From positions 124,001-188,000 of the forward strand of contig NZ_NNBP01000019.1 in assembly GCF_002803155.1 (NCBI RefSeq): a stretch of 64,000 nt of DNA, written 5' to 3'. This DNA is from Streptomyces sp. CB02959 (GTDB lineage Bacteria; Actinomycetota; Actinomycetes; Streptomycetales; Streptomycetaceae). Below, in pieces: positions 50,651 through 58,925 of the stretch. Every line of letters begins with the position of its first letter. Within the stretch, counting starts at the first letter, position 1. The translations under genes were made by a program, and so were the position numbers. The notes under the pieces are model-generated. The model was not told where the DNA came from. It saw only the letters and a program-made list of their open reading frames with translations, and searched no databases.

Positions 50651-51668
50651 CCGCACCACACCGGAAGCCGGGCGCCGCCCCCGCCGGACCGCCGCCCTGT
50701 GGGCCCTGCCGCCGGTCGCCGCCCTCGCGGTGGTGTTCCTCTACCCGCTCGCCCTGGTGGTCCGCCAGTCCGTCACCCCCGAGAACGGCGGCGGGCCGTC
50801 CACCGCCCCGTACGCCGCCGTCCTCGCCGCCACCTCCTTCCGGGACGCGCTCGCCAACACCGTGCTGATCGCGGCGGGCGCCACCCTCGGCGCGCTCCTC
50901 CTGGGCCTGCTGCTCTCCCTCGTCATCGCCTTCGTCCCGTTCCCCGGCGGCAGGGCGCTGGCCCGCTTCATCGACATCTTCCTGGCCTTCCCGTCCTTCC
51001 TGATCACCCTCGCCCTGCTGTTCCTCTACGGCACCGTCGGCATCGCCAACGGCCTGTGGACGGACGTCACGGGCGCCACCCAGGGGCCACTGGACTTCCT
51101 GCACACCCCCTGGGGCGTCCTGCTGGCCGAGGTCACCTACTTCACCCCGTTCGTGATGCGCCCGCTGCTCGCGGCGTTCTCGCAGGTGGAGACCGCGCAG
51201 GTGGAGGCCGCCGGGTCGCTGGGCGCCCGGCCGTGGCGGATCGTGCGGACGGTGATCCTGCCCGAGGCGCTGCCCTCGCTCGCCGCCGGCGGCGCGCTGG
51301 TCCTGGTGATGTGCCTGAACGAGTTCGGCATCGTGCTGTTCACCGGCGCCAAGAACGTCGTCACCCTGCCGATGCTCGTCTACACCAAGGCGATCCTCGA
51401 CGGCGACTACACCGGCGCCTGCGTCGTCGCGGTCGTCAACATCGTGCTGTCGGTCGCCCTGTACGCCCTCTACCGGGCGGTGATGGCCCGCACGGGCGGC
51501 ACCCCCGGGCGCCGCAAGCGCAGCCGAGCGCCCGCCGACGCAGCCGACACCGAGCCGGCCGCCCCCGCCGTCGTCGGCCGGGCCGAGGTCTCCTCCACGA
51601 CCCCCGCTGCCTCCTCCACCCCCGTCCCCGCCCTCGCCGCAGGAGGTGCCGACCGTGCTCGTGCATAG
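50643..51668 (+). CDS. phnU: 2-Aminoethylphosphonate ABC transporter permease 1
   Basis: The protein has 341 residues and six spans, with the EAA loop EAAGSLGARPWRIVRTVILPEALPSLAAGG in parts. An LDF/HTPWGV loop follows the third span. The Ala/Pro/Thr-rich C-terminal 50 residues are an extension. It overlaps the ATPase gene upstream and the second permease gene downstream. Import direction is inferred from the adjacent binding protein. Confidence 0.86.
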   Translation: MPDRTTPEAGRRPRRTAALWALPPVAALAVVFLYPLALVVRQSVTPENGGGPSTAPYAAVLAATSFRDALANTVLIAAGATLGALLLGLLLSLVIAFVPFPGGRALARFIDIFLAFPSFLITLALLFLYGTVGIANGLWTDVTGATQGPLDFLHTPWGVLLAEVTYFTPFVMRPLLAAFSQVETAQVEAAGSLGARPWRIVRTVILPEALPSLAAGGALVLVMCLNEFGIVLFTGAKNVVTLPMLVYTKAILDGDYTGACVVAVVNIVLSVALYALYRAVMARTGGTPGRRKRSRAPADAADTEPAAPAVVGRAEVSSTTPAASSTPVPALAAGGADRARA

Positions 51669-52452
51669 CGCAGCCGCCCGCCGCGTCGTCTGGGCGGTGT
51701 TCTTCCTCCTCTTCGTCCCGGTCTTCGCGCTCCCGCTGCTGGTGATCGCCGCCGCCTCGTTCGCCGGCGGCTGGAGCGGCGCCCTGCCCTCCGGCCTGAC
51801 CCTGGCGCACTATCAGGACATCGCCAAGGGGGACGCGCTCACCGCCCTGACCACCAGCGTGCTCACCGCCCTCGCGGCCAGCGCCGCCGCCCTGACCGCC
51901 GGCACCTGGGCCGCCCTGGCCGCCGAAAAGCTCGGCCGGCGGGCCCGCCGGGTCCTCGACGGGCTCTTCCTCCTGCCGGTCGCCGTCCCCTCCGTCGTCG
52001 TCGGCCTCGCCCTCCTCGTCGCCTTCTCCCAGCCGCCGTTCCTCCTCAACGGCACCCCGCAGATCGTGATCATCGCCCACACCGTGCTGGTCACCGCCTT
52101 CGCCTACCAGTCGGTGACCGCCGCGCTGGCCCGCCTCGACCCGGCCTACGAGCAGAGCGCCGCCGGCCTCGGCGCCCGCCCCGGCTACGTCCTGTGGCGG
52201 GTCAAGCTCCCCCTGCTCCTGCCGTCCCTGACCGCGGCCGCGGGCCTGTGCTTCGCGCTCTCCATGGGCGAGTTGAGCGCCACGATGATGCTCTACCCCC
52301 CGGACTGGATGCCGCTGCCCGTCCAGATCTTCGCCGCGACCGACCGCGGCGCCCTCTTCACCGGCGCCGCGCTCGCGGTGGCCCTCATGGCCACCACCCT
52401 CCTCGTCCTCCTCGGCGTCTCCCGCATCCGCACCCGGGCCGCCTACCGCTGA
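51655..52452 (+). CDS. phnV: 2-Aminoethylphosphonate ABC transporter permease 2
   Basis: The protein has 265 residues and six spans, with the EAA-type loop QSAAGLGARPGYVLWRVKLPLLLPSL in parts. GTG 51655 was chosen with GGAGGT 8 bases upstream; GTG 51646 is in frame but too close to that site. It overlaps the end of permease 1 by 14 bp. Together they form the channel dimer. Confidence 0.86.
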   Translation: MLVHSAAARRVVWAVFFLLFVPVFALPLLVIAAASFAGGWSGALPSGLTLAHYQDIAKGDALTALTTSVLTALAASAAALTAGTWAALAAEKLGRRARRVLDGLFLLPVAVPSVVVGLALLVAFSQPPFLLNGTPQIVIIAHTVLVTAFAYQSVTAALARLDPAYEQSAAGLGARPGYVLWRVKLPLLLPSLTAAAGLCFALSMGELSATMMLYPPDWMPLPVQIFAATDRGALFTGAALAVALMATTLLVLLGVSRIRTRAAYR

Positions 52453-52512
52453 CCCCCGCGCCACCCCCCGACTCCCCGTCGCCCGCGACCCGTTCCCCCA
52501 GGAGCACCCGCC

Positions 52513-53577
52513 ATGCCCAGCCGCCTGTACCGCCCCGTCACCGCCGGCGCCGCCGTCCTCGTCCTGGCCGCCTCCGTCACCGCCTGCGGTTCCTCGGCCG
52601 CCGACCCGAACGCGAAGGAGATCACCGTCTACAGCGCCGACGGCCTCAAGAGCGAACAGGGCGACGGCTTCTACGACAAGGTCTTCAAGGACTTCGAGAA
52701 GCAGACCGGCATCAAGGTCAACTACGTCGAGTCCGGCTCCGGCGCCGCCGTCCAGCGCCTGGCCAGGGAACGCGCCAACACCAAGGCGGACGTCCTGGTC
52801 ACCCTGCCGCCGTTCATCCAGCAGGCCGACGGCAAGGGCCTGTTGGACATCTACCGCCCGCACGGCTCCGAACAGGTCGCCGCCGCCGACAAGGACCCCA
52901 ACGGCAAGTGGGTCTCCGTCGTCAACAACTACTTCTGCTTCATCTACAACAAGAAGGAGCTCAAGGAGCCCCCGGCCACCTGGCAGGACCTCACCGACCA
53001 CCGCTTCGCGGGCAAGCTCCAGTACTCCACCCCCGGCGTCGCCGGCGACGGCACCGCCGTCCTCATCAAGGCCCTGCACGACTTCGGCGGCCAGGGCCCC
53101 GCCATGGACTTCCTCAAGAAGCTCCAGGCCAACAACGTCGGCCCGTCCTCCTCCACCGGCCAGCTCGCCCCCAAGACCGACAAGGGCGAACTGCTGGTCG
53201 CCAACGGCGACGTCCAGATGAACTACGCCAACATGAAGTCCATGCCCAACCAGGGCATCTTCTTCCCCGCCGCCAAGCCCGGCGCCCGCCCCGCCACCTT
53301 CGCCCTCCCCTACGCCGCCGGCCTGGTCAAGGACGCCCCGCACGCCGCCAACGCCCGGAAGTTCCTCGACTACCTGCTCAGCAAGCCGGTCCAGGAACAG
53401 GTCTCCGCCGTCGGCGGCGGCTTCACCTCCCGCAAGGACATCAAGGCCACCGACCCCAACGCCACGGCCCTCGCCACGATCATGAAGGGGGTCGACGTCT
53501 TCCAGCCCGACTGGAACGACATCGACAAGAACCTCGACACCTACATCGGCGCCTGGAAGTCGGCGACCGGAAGCTGA
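52513..53577 (+). CDS. phnS: 2-Aminoethylphosphonate-binding lipoprotein
   Basis: The protein has 354 residues. The lipobox is VTAC (Cys25), so it is anchored outside the membrane. The mature part matches the enteric PhnS pattern closely: EITVYSADGLKSEQGDGFY, FEKQTGIKVNYVESGSGAAVQRLARER in parts, and ADVLVTLPPFIQQA. It delivers aminoethylphosphonate to the permeases. AGGAGC precedes the ATG. It is the last gene of the module. A GC-rich hairpin near 53647-53681 may be the terminator. Confidence 0.9.
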   Translation: MPSRLYRPVTAGAAVLVLAASVTACGSSAADPNAKEITVYSADGLKSEQGDGFYDKVFKDFEKQTGIKVNYVESGSGAAVQRLARERANTKADVLVTLPPFIQQADGKGLLDIYRPHGSEQVAAADKDPNGKWVSVVNNYFCFIYNKKELKEPPATWQDLTDHRFAGKLQYSTPGVAGDGTAVLIKALHDFGGQGPAMDFLKKLQANNVGPSSSTGQLAPKTDKGELLVANGDVQMNYANMKSMPNQGIFFPAAKPGARPATFALPYAAGLVKDAPHAANARKFLDYLLSKPVQEQVSAVGGGFTSRKDIKATDPNATALATIMKGVDVFQPDWNDIDKNLDTYIGAWKSATGS

Positions 53578-53771
53578 CCACCACCGACCGGGGCCGGCGT
53601 GCCGCCGCCGACTCGGGCCGGGGCCGCCGGCCGCCCGTTCGGGCCCGGCCGGGGCCCTGGCCGTCCGGCCGGCCCCCGGCCCTGAGCCGCGGAGACGTCG
53701 CTATGACGGCCCCCGAAGGGCTGGCCCCGGCCGCCTGAGCGGTCCGCCGGAGCGGCCGGGGCACCCCGCGA

Positions 53772-54551
53772 TCAGACCAGCTCGACCAGGTCCGCGATGG
53801 AGTCCCTGACGTGGGTCGGGCGGTAGGGGAACTTGTCGATGTCCGCCGGAGCGGTCAGCCCGGTGAGGACCAGGAACGTCTCCATGCCCGCCTCCAGGCC
53901 GGCCAGCACATCGGTGTCCATCCGGTCGCCGATCATGGCGCTGGACTCGGAGTGGGCGCCGATGGCGTTGAGGCCGGTACGCATCATCAGCGGATTCGGC
54001 TTGCCCACGAAGTAGGGAGCCTTCCCCGTCGCCTTGGTGATGAGAGCGGCAACGGCTCCCGTCGCGGGAAGCGCACCTTCGGCGGAGGGCCCCGTCTCAT
54101 CCGGGTTCGTCGCGATGAACCGGGCCCCGTCGTTGATCAGTCGGACGGCCTTTGTCATGGCCTCGAACGAGTAGGTCCGAGTCTCACCCAAGATCACGAA
54201 ATCGGGGTCGGTGTCCGTCAGGACATAGCCCACCTCGTGCAGCGCGGTGGTGAGGCCGGCCTCACCGATGACGTACGCGGAGCCGTTGGGGTGCTGGTCG
54301 TCCAGGAACTTCGCGGTCGCCAGCGCGGAGGTCCAGATGTTCTCGGCAGGTACTTCCAGGCCGATGCGGGCGAGCCGGGCGTGCAGATCGCGGGCGGTGT
54401 AGATCGAGTTGTTGGTGAGTACCAGGAACGGCTTGCCGGAGTCGCGCAGCTTCTTGATGAACGCGTCCGCCCCCGGCACCGGGATGCCTTCGTGCATCAG
54501 CACGCCGTCCATGTCGGTGAGCCACGACTCGATGGGCTTGCGCTCTGCCAT
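53772..54551 (-). CDS. HAD-IIA family phosphatase (NagD-like)
   Basis: The protein has 259 residues. Motif I is LTDMDGVLMHEG, motif II LTNNSIYTARDL, and motif III/IV VGKPNPLMMRTGLNAIGAHSESSAMIGDRMDTDVLAG in parts. The cap (about 85-180) is of the C2 type used by NagD, p-nitrophenyl phosphatase and related nucleotidases. The substrate is unknown. The ATG at 54551 is the family start (MAERKPIESWLTDMDG). Part of a related gene lies as a decayed fragment 630 bp away on the other strand. Confidence 0.91.
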   Translation of the reverse strand: MAERKPIESWLTDMDGVLMHEGIPVPGADAFIKKLRDSGKPFLVLTNNSIYTARDLHARLARIGLEVPAENIWTSALATAKFLDDQHPNGSAYVIGEAGLTTALHEVGYVLTDTDPDFVILGETRTYSFEAMTKAVRLINDGARFIATNPDETGPSAEGALPATGAVAALITKATGKAPYFVGKPNPLMMRTGLNAIGAHSESSAMIGDRMDTDVLAGLEAGMETFLVLTGLTAPADIDKFPYRPTHVRDSIADLVELV

Positions 54552-54576
54552 GCCGGTCTCCTGTACACACGAGCTT

Positions 54577-54616
54577 GCTGGGGGTGCCGGCACGCAGTCG
54601 TTCCGGCACCCCCAGC
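54577..54616. terminator. Perfect hairpin upstream of the HAD gene
   Basis: GCTGGGGGTGCCGG pairs with CCGGCACCCCCAGC around a 12-base loop. It could end minus-strand transcripts from the hypothetical gene at 54917-55174. Confidence 0.65.
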
Positions 54617-54916
54617 GTAGCCAGGGCCAGGACTTGTCAGTTCATGCACAGGCTGATGCCTTCGACTCCGGTCGGAGGCGGCCTGTCCGCCGGGTGCCGG
54701 AACGGCATGCCGCGCCGGCTTCGGCATCGGGGTTGCGCGTCTCGTACGTCCCGTACGCCTCGACCGCCGGAGCGCTCCTCCGTCCACCTCCACGTAGGAC
54801 AGTCATCCTGACGTCGTGGCATGGGCATCGACCTGGACGGAGGCCGAGCGGTGATCCGCCGGACACGCTGAACGTCCCACGGGGGCGGGCGCAGCCACGG
54901 TCCGGCTCGCGTGCGA
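54617..54916. other. Non-coding or decayed sequence
   Basis: Open frames here lack convincing starts and codon bias. One minus-strand frame (ATG 54806 to about 54642) encodes an unrecognised Arg/Ser-rich string. It is probably remnant DNA next to the HAD fragment. Confidence 0.4.
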
Positions 54917-55174
54917 CTAGTGGATGACGATCGAGAACCAGTCATCGGCAGCCTGGTTGTTTGCGCCAGTTTGCACGGAGATGCGCAAAGCCTCCGCGTT
55001 TCCACCAAGTTCAACGGCTGCCGCGCGAAGCCGCGTTGGAAGACCAGCGAAGGCCGCCGAGTCCGTGACTGCGTACCCGTACCCCTCTCCCGCCGGCTGT
55101 CCGGCCGATGTCCGAGATACGGGCGCACCCACCCGACCGCGAGCAGGTCTCCCCCTCGTCGCCTTCGCTTCCAT
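54917..55174 (-). CDS. Hypothetical small protein in a low-GC patch
   Basis: The protein has 85 residues; the ATG at 55174 has GTGAGGTGATC immediately upstream (GAGG, 6-base spacing). It has a basic Arg/Gly-rich N-terminus (KATRGRPARGRVG), then AVTDSAAFAGLPTRLRAAAVELGG and a short end DDWFSIVIH. No family is recognised. Base composition is lower in GC than the neighbours. It may be a small real gene or the remnant of a longer one. Confidence 0.45.
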   Translation of the reverse strand: MEAKATRGRPARGRVGAPVSRTSAGQPAGEGYGYAVTDSAAFAGLPTRLRAAAVELGGNAEALRISVQTGANNQAADDWFSIVIH

Positions 55175-55184
55175 GATCACCTCA

Positions 55185-55373
55185 CGCCCATACGTTGTGC
55201 GTGTACGGGGTGAGACCCACACCTACGGCTTCGAGGCCCTCACCAAGTCCATCCGGCTGATCGGCAACGGCGCCCGCTTCATCACCACCAACCCCGACGG
55301 GACCGGCCCCTCGCCCGACGCGCCCTCCCCGTTCACCGGTTCCGCCGCCGCCCTGATCACCAAGGCCCCCGGC
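55185..55373 (+). pseudogene. Fragment of a NagD-like HAD phosphatase
   Basis: The frame reads GETHTYGFEALTKSIRLI then GNGARFITTNPDGTGPS and AAALITKAPG. It aligns without gaps to residues about 121-176 of the intact HAD protein at 53772-54551, with roughly two thirds identical by my count. Catalytic motifs I, II and IV are absent on both sides, and the frame continues into unrelated Pro-rich sequence. It is on the opposite strand to the intact gene, so it is a remnant of a second copy rather than a simple duplication in place. Confidence 0.75.
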
Positions 55374-55517
55374 CCGGGGCCAGTCCCACCCCCGCGGCAA
55401 CCCTGCCCCGGGAGCCGCCGGCGGAGGCTCCCGGCCACCCGAACGGCGCAGCCCCGCCCCGCCCCGGATGCGCGCGGCAGTACACCGGCGGACCTTCGGA
55501 GTATCCGGAGGTACACC

Positions 55518-55943
55518 ATGCGCTCACCGCAGCTCGCCCTCTGTGCCGCGGTCGCGACGTGCGCGGTGACGGCGGCACCCGCGTACGCCACCGACGGCGG
55601 ACGCGGCACCGGCACCGCCCAGACCACCGTCGCGGCCCCGGCCGCGCCCGGCCCGCACCGCACCCCGCCCACCGGCCCGCACTCCGCCGGCCCCGACACC
55701 ACCCGGGCCACCGATCCGGCCGGCCCGGCCGGTCCGGCGCGTGCCCGTGCCGCGCCCGTCCTGACCGCCCGGGTCCACCTCGCGCCCCGCCGGGTCACCG
55801 CCCACCGGGAGCTGAGCAGCACCTCCGCGGTCGCCCTCGTCCTGGCGGGTGGCGCGATCCTGGTCATCGCCGGCCAGCTGCTCCGCCTCAGACTCCGGCT
55901 CCGCCGCGAACGCCAGGGGAGCGGCAGTGCCGACGAACGTTGA
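55518..55943 (+). CDS. Secreted Pro/Ala-rich protein with C-terminal span
   Basis: The protein has 141 residues. The signal peptide (about 1-25, ending APAYAT) precedes a Pro/Thr/Gly-rich region, then a hydrophobic span (SAVALVLAGGAILVIAGQLL, about 105-124) and a basic tail (RLRLRRERQ), which resembles a sortase-substrate C-terminus without an obvious LPxTG. CCGGAGG precedes the ATG at 55518. Genes like this commonly precede class F sortases in Streptomyces. It overlaps the next gene by 17 bp. Confidence 0.7.
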   Translation: MRSPQLALCAAVATCAVTAAPAYATDGGRGTGTAQTTVAAPAAPGPHRTPPTGPHSAGPDTTRATDPAGPAGPARARAAPVLTARVHLAPRRVTAHRELSSTSAVALVLAGGAILVIAGQLLRLRLRLRRERQGSGSADER

Positions 55944-56364
55944 GGAAGCGGCCACCCCGTGGGACGCCGAGCACGCACCCGGCCGGCACGGCTGGACGGA
56001 TACCGGGAACGCGGCACTCCCCATGGCCGCCGTGCGGGCAGCCGCCCCGACGGGCACCGGCACCGGCGCCGCGGCGGTCCCGCCGGGCGCCGTGCCGGCG
56101 GGGTCACCAGGTGCCCGCCCCGCATCCGCCGCCCCCCGCCTCCTGGCGGGCCTGGCCTGGGGCGTCCTGCTGCTGGCCTGCTGGTTCTGCGGCGGTGGCC
56201 CGGATCTCCCGGACGGCGGCCCGGTGCGGCTCCCCGCGACCGGCGACGCCGCCGCCGTCGGCCGCCCGCCGGCCCGTACGCCCGCCCGGCCGCACCCGGC
56301 CTCCGCGCCCGCGACGCGCATCGGAGCCCCGGTGGGTCTCGGCGCCGTGACAGAACACGACTGA
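55927..56364 (+). pseudogene. Truncated class F sortase, catalytic domain missing
   Basis: The 145-residue product has a membrane anchor (LLAGLAWGVLLLACWFCGG, about 73-91) and a following segment TGDAAAVGRPPARTPARPHP similar to the stalk of class F sortases. Just where the catalytic barrel should begin (ATRIGAPVGLGAV) the frame ends. The His, Cys and Arg of the sortase site are all absent. The stop lies in the terminator of the adjacent tRNA-Lys. I infer a 3' deletion; a naturally short anchor protein cannot be excluded. Confidence 0.55.
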
Positions 56365-56393
56365 GGCCCCCCGCGATGCGAGGGGCCTCAGTC
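56359..56393. terminator. Terminator at the 3' side of tRNA-Lys copy 1
   Basis: GACTGAGGCCCC pairs with GGGGCCTCAGTC around an 11-base loop. It overlaps the stop codon of the truncated sortase and ends six bases from the tRNA. Confidence 0.8.
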
Positions 56394-56480
56394 CTACGTG
56401 CGCCGCCAGGGACTCGAACCCCGGACCCGCTGATTAAGAGTCAGCTGCTCTAACCAACTGAGCTAGCGGCGCGCGCTGAC
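56392..56480. repeat. 89-bp perfect direct repeat, left copy (contains tRNA-Lys)
   Basis: Identical to 62410-62498. It includes the 74-nt tRNA plus 7 bp on one side and 8 bp on the other. Same orientation, 6.0 kb apart. Confidence 0.9.
56399..56472 (-). tRNA. tRNA-Lys (anticodon CTT), copy 1
   Basis: 74 nt. The acceptor stem GCGCCGC pairs with GCGGCGC; the D-arm has AGCTCAGTTGGTTAGAGC; the anticodon loop CTCTTAA gives CTT; the T-loop is TTCGAGT. CCA is not encoded. Identical to copy 2. Confidence 0.96.
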
Positions 56481-57076
56481 GAAGAAAACTCTACACGAAC
56501 TCCGGGGGTGGTCCGTACCCAGGAATGCGCCCCCCACGCTTCCGCTCTGTGTGATCCCCGCCACTCCGGCCCCGCCTGGTCGCCGGCCCGCCATCGACCA
56601 CACCAGCCCCACCCGCCCCCTATCTCGCCGGAACCCCTCCCGTCTCGGGGCGAACGTCCCGGGACGTCGGGACCTCTGCCCGAAGGGGCGCCCGAATTGG
56701 TCTGCGAAGATCGACTTCGGTGCCGTAGTGCATCAGTTGCCCCGTCAACATGCGGTATCTCCTGCCAGTTGAGAGGCTGAGGCCAGCGCCGGGGCACGGC
56801 AGGGCCGATGCCGGGCGCGAGGTCCGGACGAGCAGCCGGCCTGGAGGAGAGCGGGCATGACGGTCCCGGAAGGCACCGCCCACGGCGCCCTGCGCGTCAC
56901 CCCGCCGCCAGGCCGGACGCCGACCGTCACCCCCGCCCGCGCGTCCCCCGCGGACCATGGCGTCCATCACTAGTCCGCCATCACCTGCAACCCCATCCCG
57001 CAAGCCGACGTCTGCTAGGACGCGAGCCCCGAACCGGGGCCCCGGGACTCGCCCCTCTTTGGAAAGGTTGATCGTC
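56473..57076. other. 600-bp promoter region of tRNA-Lys and the second SALP gene
   Basis: I find no supported gene. Open frames here show no codon bias. The last part (57050-57076) is AT-richer and carries the GGAAAGG ribosome-binding site of the SALP gene. A long regulated promoter is plausible for a sporulation gene. Confidence 0.5.
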
Positions 57077-57496
57077 GTGGTGTCGACAGCCAAGCGCACC
57101 CTTGAGATGCAGCTCCTCCTAGGGCCGGACGAATCGGTTCCGGTGGCCGGCCGGTTCGGCTACCGCAGTGACCGCCCCTACGAGGTCGAGGTCGCGTTCC
57201 TCAGTCGCGGCGAGACCGTCGCCACCTGGCTGTTCGCCCGCGAACTGCTGCTCGGCGGGCTGTCCGGCGAGGTCGGACAGGGCGACGTGCGGGTGTGGCC
57301 CGCCAGCCGTACGGGCGCGTCCCGCCGCGTGCACATCGAACTCGCCACCGACGACAACGTCTGCGAGCTGACGGTGCGCGCGACGGAACTCACCGCCTGG
57401 CTGGAGCAGACCGCGGCCATCGTCCCGCCCGGCCACGAGGACCGCTATCTCGATATGGACGCCCACCTGGCCCGCCTGCTAGCGGGGAAGTGCTGA
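57077..57496 (+). CDS. SsgA-like protein, second copy in the window
   Basis: The protein has 139 residues with the complete SALP pattern: TLEMQLLLGPDESVPVAGRFGYRSDRPYEVEV in parts, WLFARELLLGG, GDVRVWPAS and AWLEQTAAIVPPGHED. Length is typical of the family, without the acidic tail seen in the SsgG-like protein. GTG 57077 or 57080 with GGAAAGG 9 bases upstream. The subtype is not assigned. It is translationally coupled (TGATG) to an unknown 440-residue protein, a pairing I do not know from the literature. Confidence 0.9.
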   Translation: MVSTAKRTLEMQLLLGPDESVPVAGRFGYRSDRPYEVEVAFLSRGETVATWLFARELLLGGLSGEVGQGDVRVWPASRTGASRRVHIELATDDNVCELTVRATELTAWLEQTAAIVPPGHEDRYLDMDAHLARLLAGKC

Positions 57497-58818
57497 TGAC
57501 TCCCACTCCCATGACGACGACGCCCGACGCCCTCCTCGCCCTTCGCGCGACGACACCCCAGACGGGCGCCCCCGGAACCACCGCGACCGCCGACCCGCGG
57601 GATCCGGCCGAATCGGCCGCCCCCGGCGCGGTCGGCCGGGCCGCCGGTCCCCGCATCCCCGCGGCCCGGTCCGGCGCCGACCCCGCCGTCCGGATCCCGG
57701 CGCAGGGCGGCCCCGCCGCCGACCCCACCGGTGCGGCCGACGCCGCGCCCACCGACGGCGACACCTCCGGCGCACCGGCCCCGCACGACCCCTGCGCGCA
57801 CGGCTTCCTCCCCGAGCGGCCCCCCGTACGATCCATGATCGGCACGTGGACCCGGCTGGACGCCATGGCTCGTGAGGCGGCCGTCGCGCCCGACCGTGCG
57901 ACCGCCCTCGACGTCGTCGGACGCGCCGACCGCGCTGAGGAGTTGACCGCCCTGCGGCAGCGCGTCTCCCGCCTCTCGCCGCGCAACGCGGAGGCCGCCG
58001 CGATGCGCGTGGCGGTCATCGCGGTGTCCTGCGGCTGGAGCGCCCTGGACCCGCAGGCGCCGGCCGCCCGCGAGGTCGCCAACGAGGCGTTCCTGGAACT
58101 CTGGGCCGCCATCGCGCACCGCATCGACCACGACCAGTTCGTCGCCCTGCCCACCCTCGCGCTCCACAACTGGGCCCCGGAACGCAAACCGCGCCGCCAC
58201 ATCCCCATCGACCAACTGGCCCGCACCGAACAGCTGGTCCCGATCGTGCGCTGGGCCCCGGAGGGCCAGCCGCTCAGCCGCCTGGACCGGCTGATGCTCG
58301 CCGCGACCCGGCTGGAGGCGCACGGCATCTGGCTCTTCCGCCTCGCCGACACCCTGGCCGGCCGCGCCCCCGACGACTCGTCCACGCCGACGGCACTGCG
58401 CCGCCTGGTCCGCATCCAGCACGCCCTGCGCGCCCAGCTCCACTCCGAGGCCGCGGAACTTGCGTCCGCCCCGGCCACCGACCAGCAGCGCGCGGTGCTC
58501 GGCGCGCTCGCCGAACAGGGCGCCCTGGAACCGCCGGTCCTCCAGGCCGCCGACGCCGTCCTGGGCATCGGCGGACGCCGCCTGGGCGAGGGCCGGCGCC
58601 AGCACCTGCGCCGCCACCTCCCGGCCCAACACCGCGCCTGGCTCAGCGCCATGGACCGCCACTGCGCCCCCGTCCGCACCCTCGCCCACCGCGGCGGCCC
58701 CGACGCCGCCGTCTACCGCGAGGCCCAGGAATCCCTCATCGCCCTCCGCCGCACCTACACCGCCCTCGTCCAGACCGCCGCCGCCCCCACCCCGGGCCCC
58801 CTCCCGGAAGCGGCGTGA
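57496..58818 (+). CDS. Unknown soluble protein coupled to the SALP gene
   Basis: The protein has 440 residues. The first 110 are a disordered Pro/Ala/Thr/Gly region. The remainder is predicted helical, with charged heptad-like segments: DRAEELTALRQRVSRLSPRNAEAAAMRVAV in parts, REVANEAFLELWAAIAHRIDHDQF, and LRRLVRIQHALRAQLHSEAAEL. No membrane span, nucleotide-binding motif or DNA-binding motif is evident. The ATG at 57496 shares its A with the SALP stop, so synthesis is coupled. A role with the SALP in division or spore-wall assembly is inferred from context only. Confidence 0.8.
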   Translation: MTPTPMTTTPDALLALRATTPQTGAPGTTATADPRDPAESAAPGAVGRAAGPRIPAARSGADPAVRIPAQGGPAADPTGAADAAPTDGDTSGAPAPHDPCAHGFLPERPPVRSMIGTWTRLDAMAREAAVAPDRATALDVVGRADRAEELTALRQRVSRLSPRNAEAAAMRVAVIAVSCGWSALDPQAPAAREVANEAFLELWAAIAHRIDHDQFVALPTLALHNWAPERKPRRHIPIDQLARTEQLVPIVRWAPEGQPLSRLDRLMLAATRLEAHGIWLFRLADTLAGRAPDDSSTPTALRRLVRIQHALRAQLHSEAAELASAPATDQQRAVLGALAEQGALEPPVLQAADAVLGIGGRRLGEGRRQHLRRHLPAQHRAWLSAMDRHCAPVRTLAHRGGPDAAVYREAQESLIALRRTYTALVQTAAAPTPGPLPEAA

Positions 58819-58925
58819 TTCCACAGCTCCCGGGCACCCCGAGGTAGCCGGGCGGGCCGCGCTGGTCCGCCGGACGGTGCGTTCCGGCCGGAGTGCCGGC
58901 CGGTCCGGCCATGACGCGGGGTGCC

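Noticed and set aside
53703..53738. Eleven-codon ORF with GGAGA upstream after phnS
   Set aside because: Too short and without a leader-peptide motif; it lies in a GC-rich stretch with probable terminator structure.
54642..54806. Short minus-strand ORF beginning MTVLRGGGRR
   Set aside because: No ribosome-binding site, unusual Arg/Ser composition and position in decayed sequence; insufficient support for a gene.
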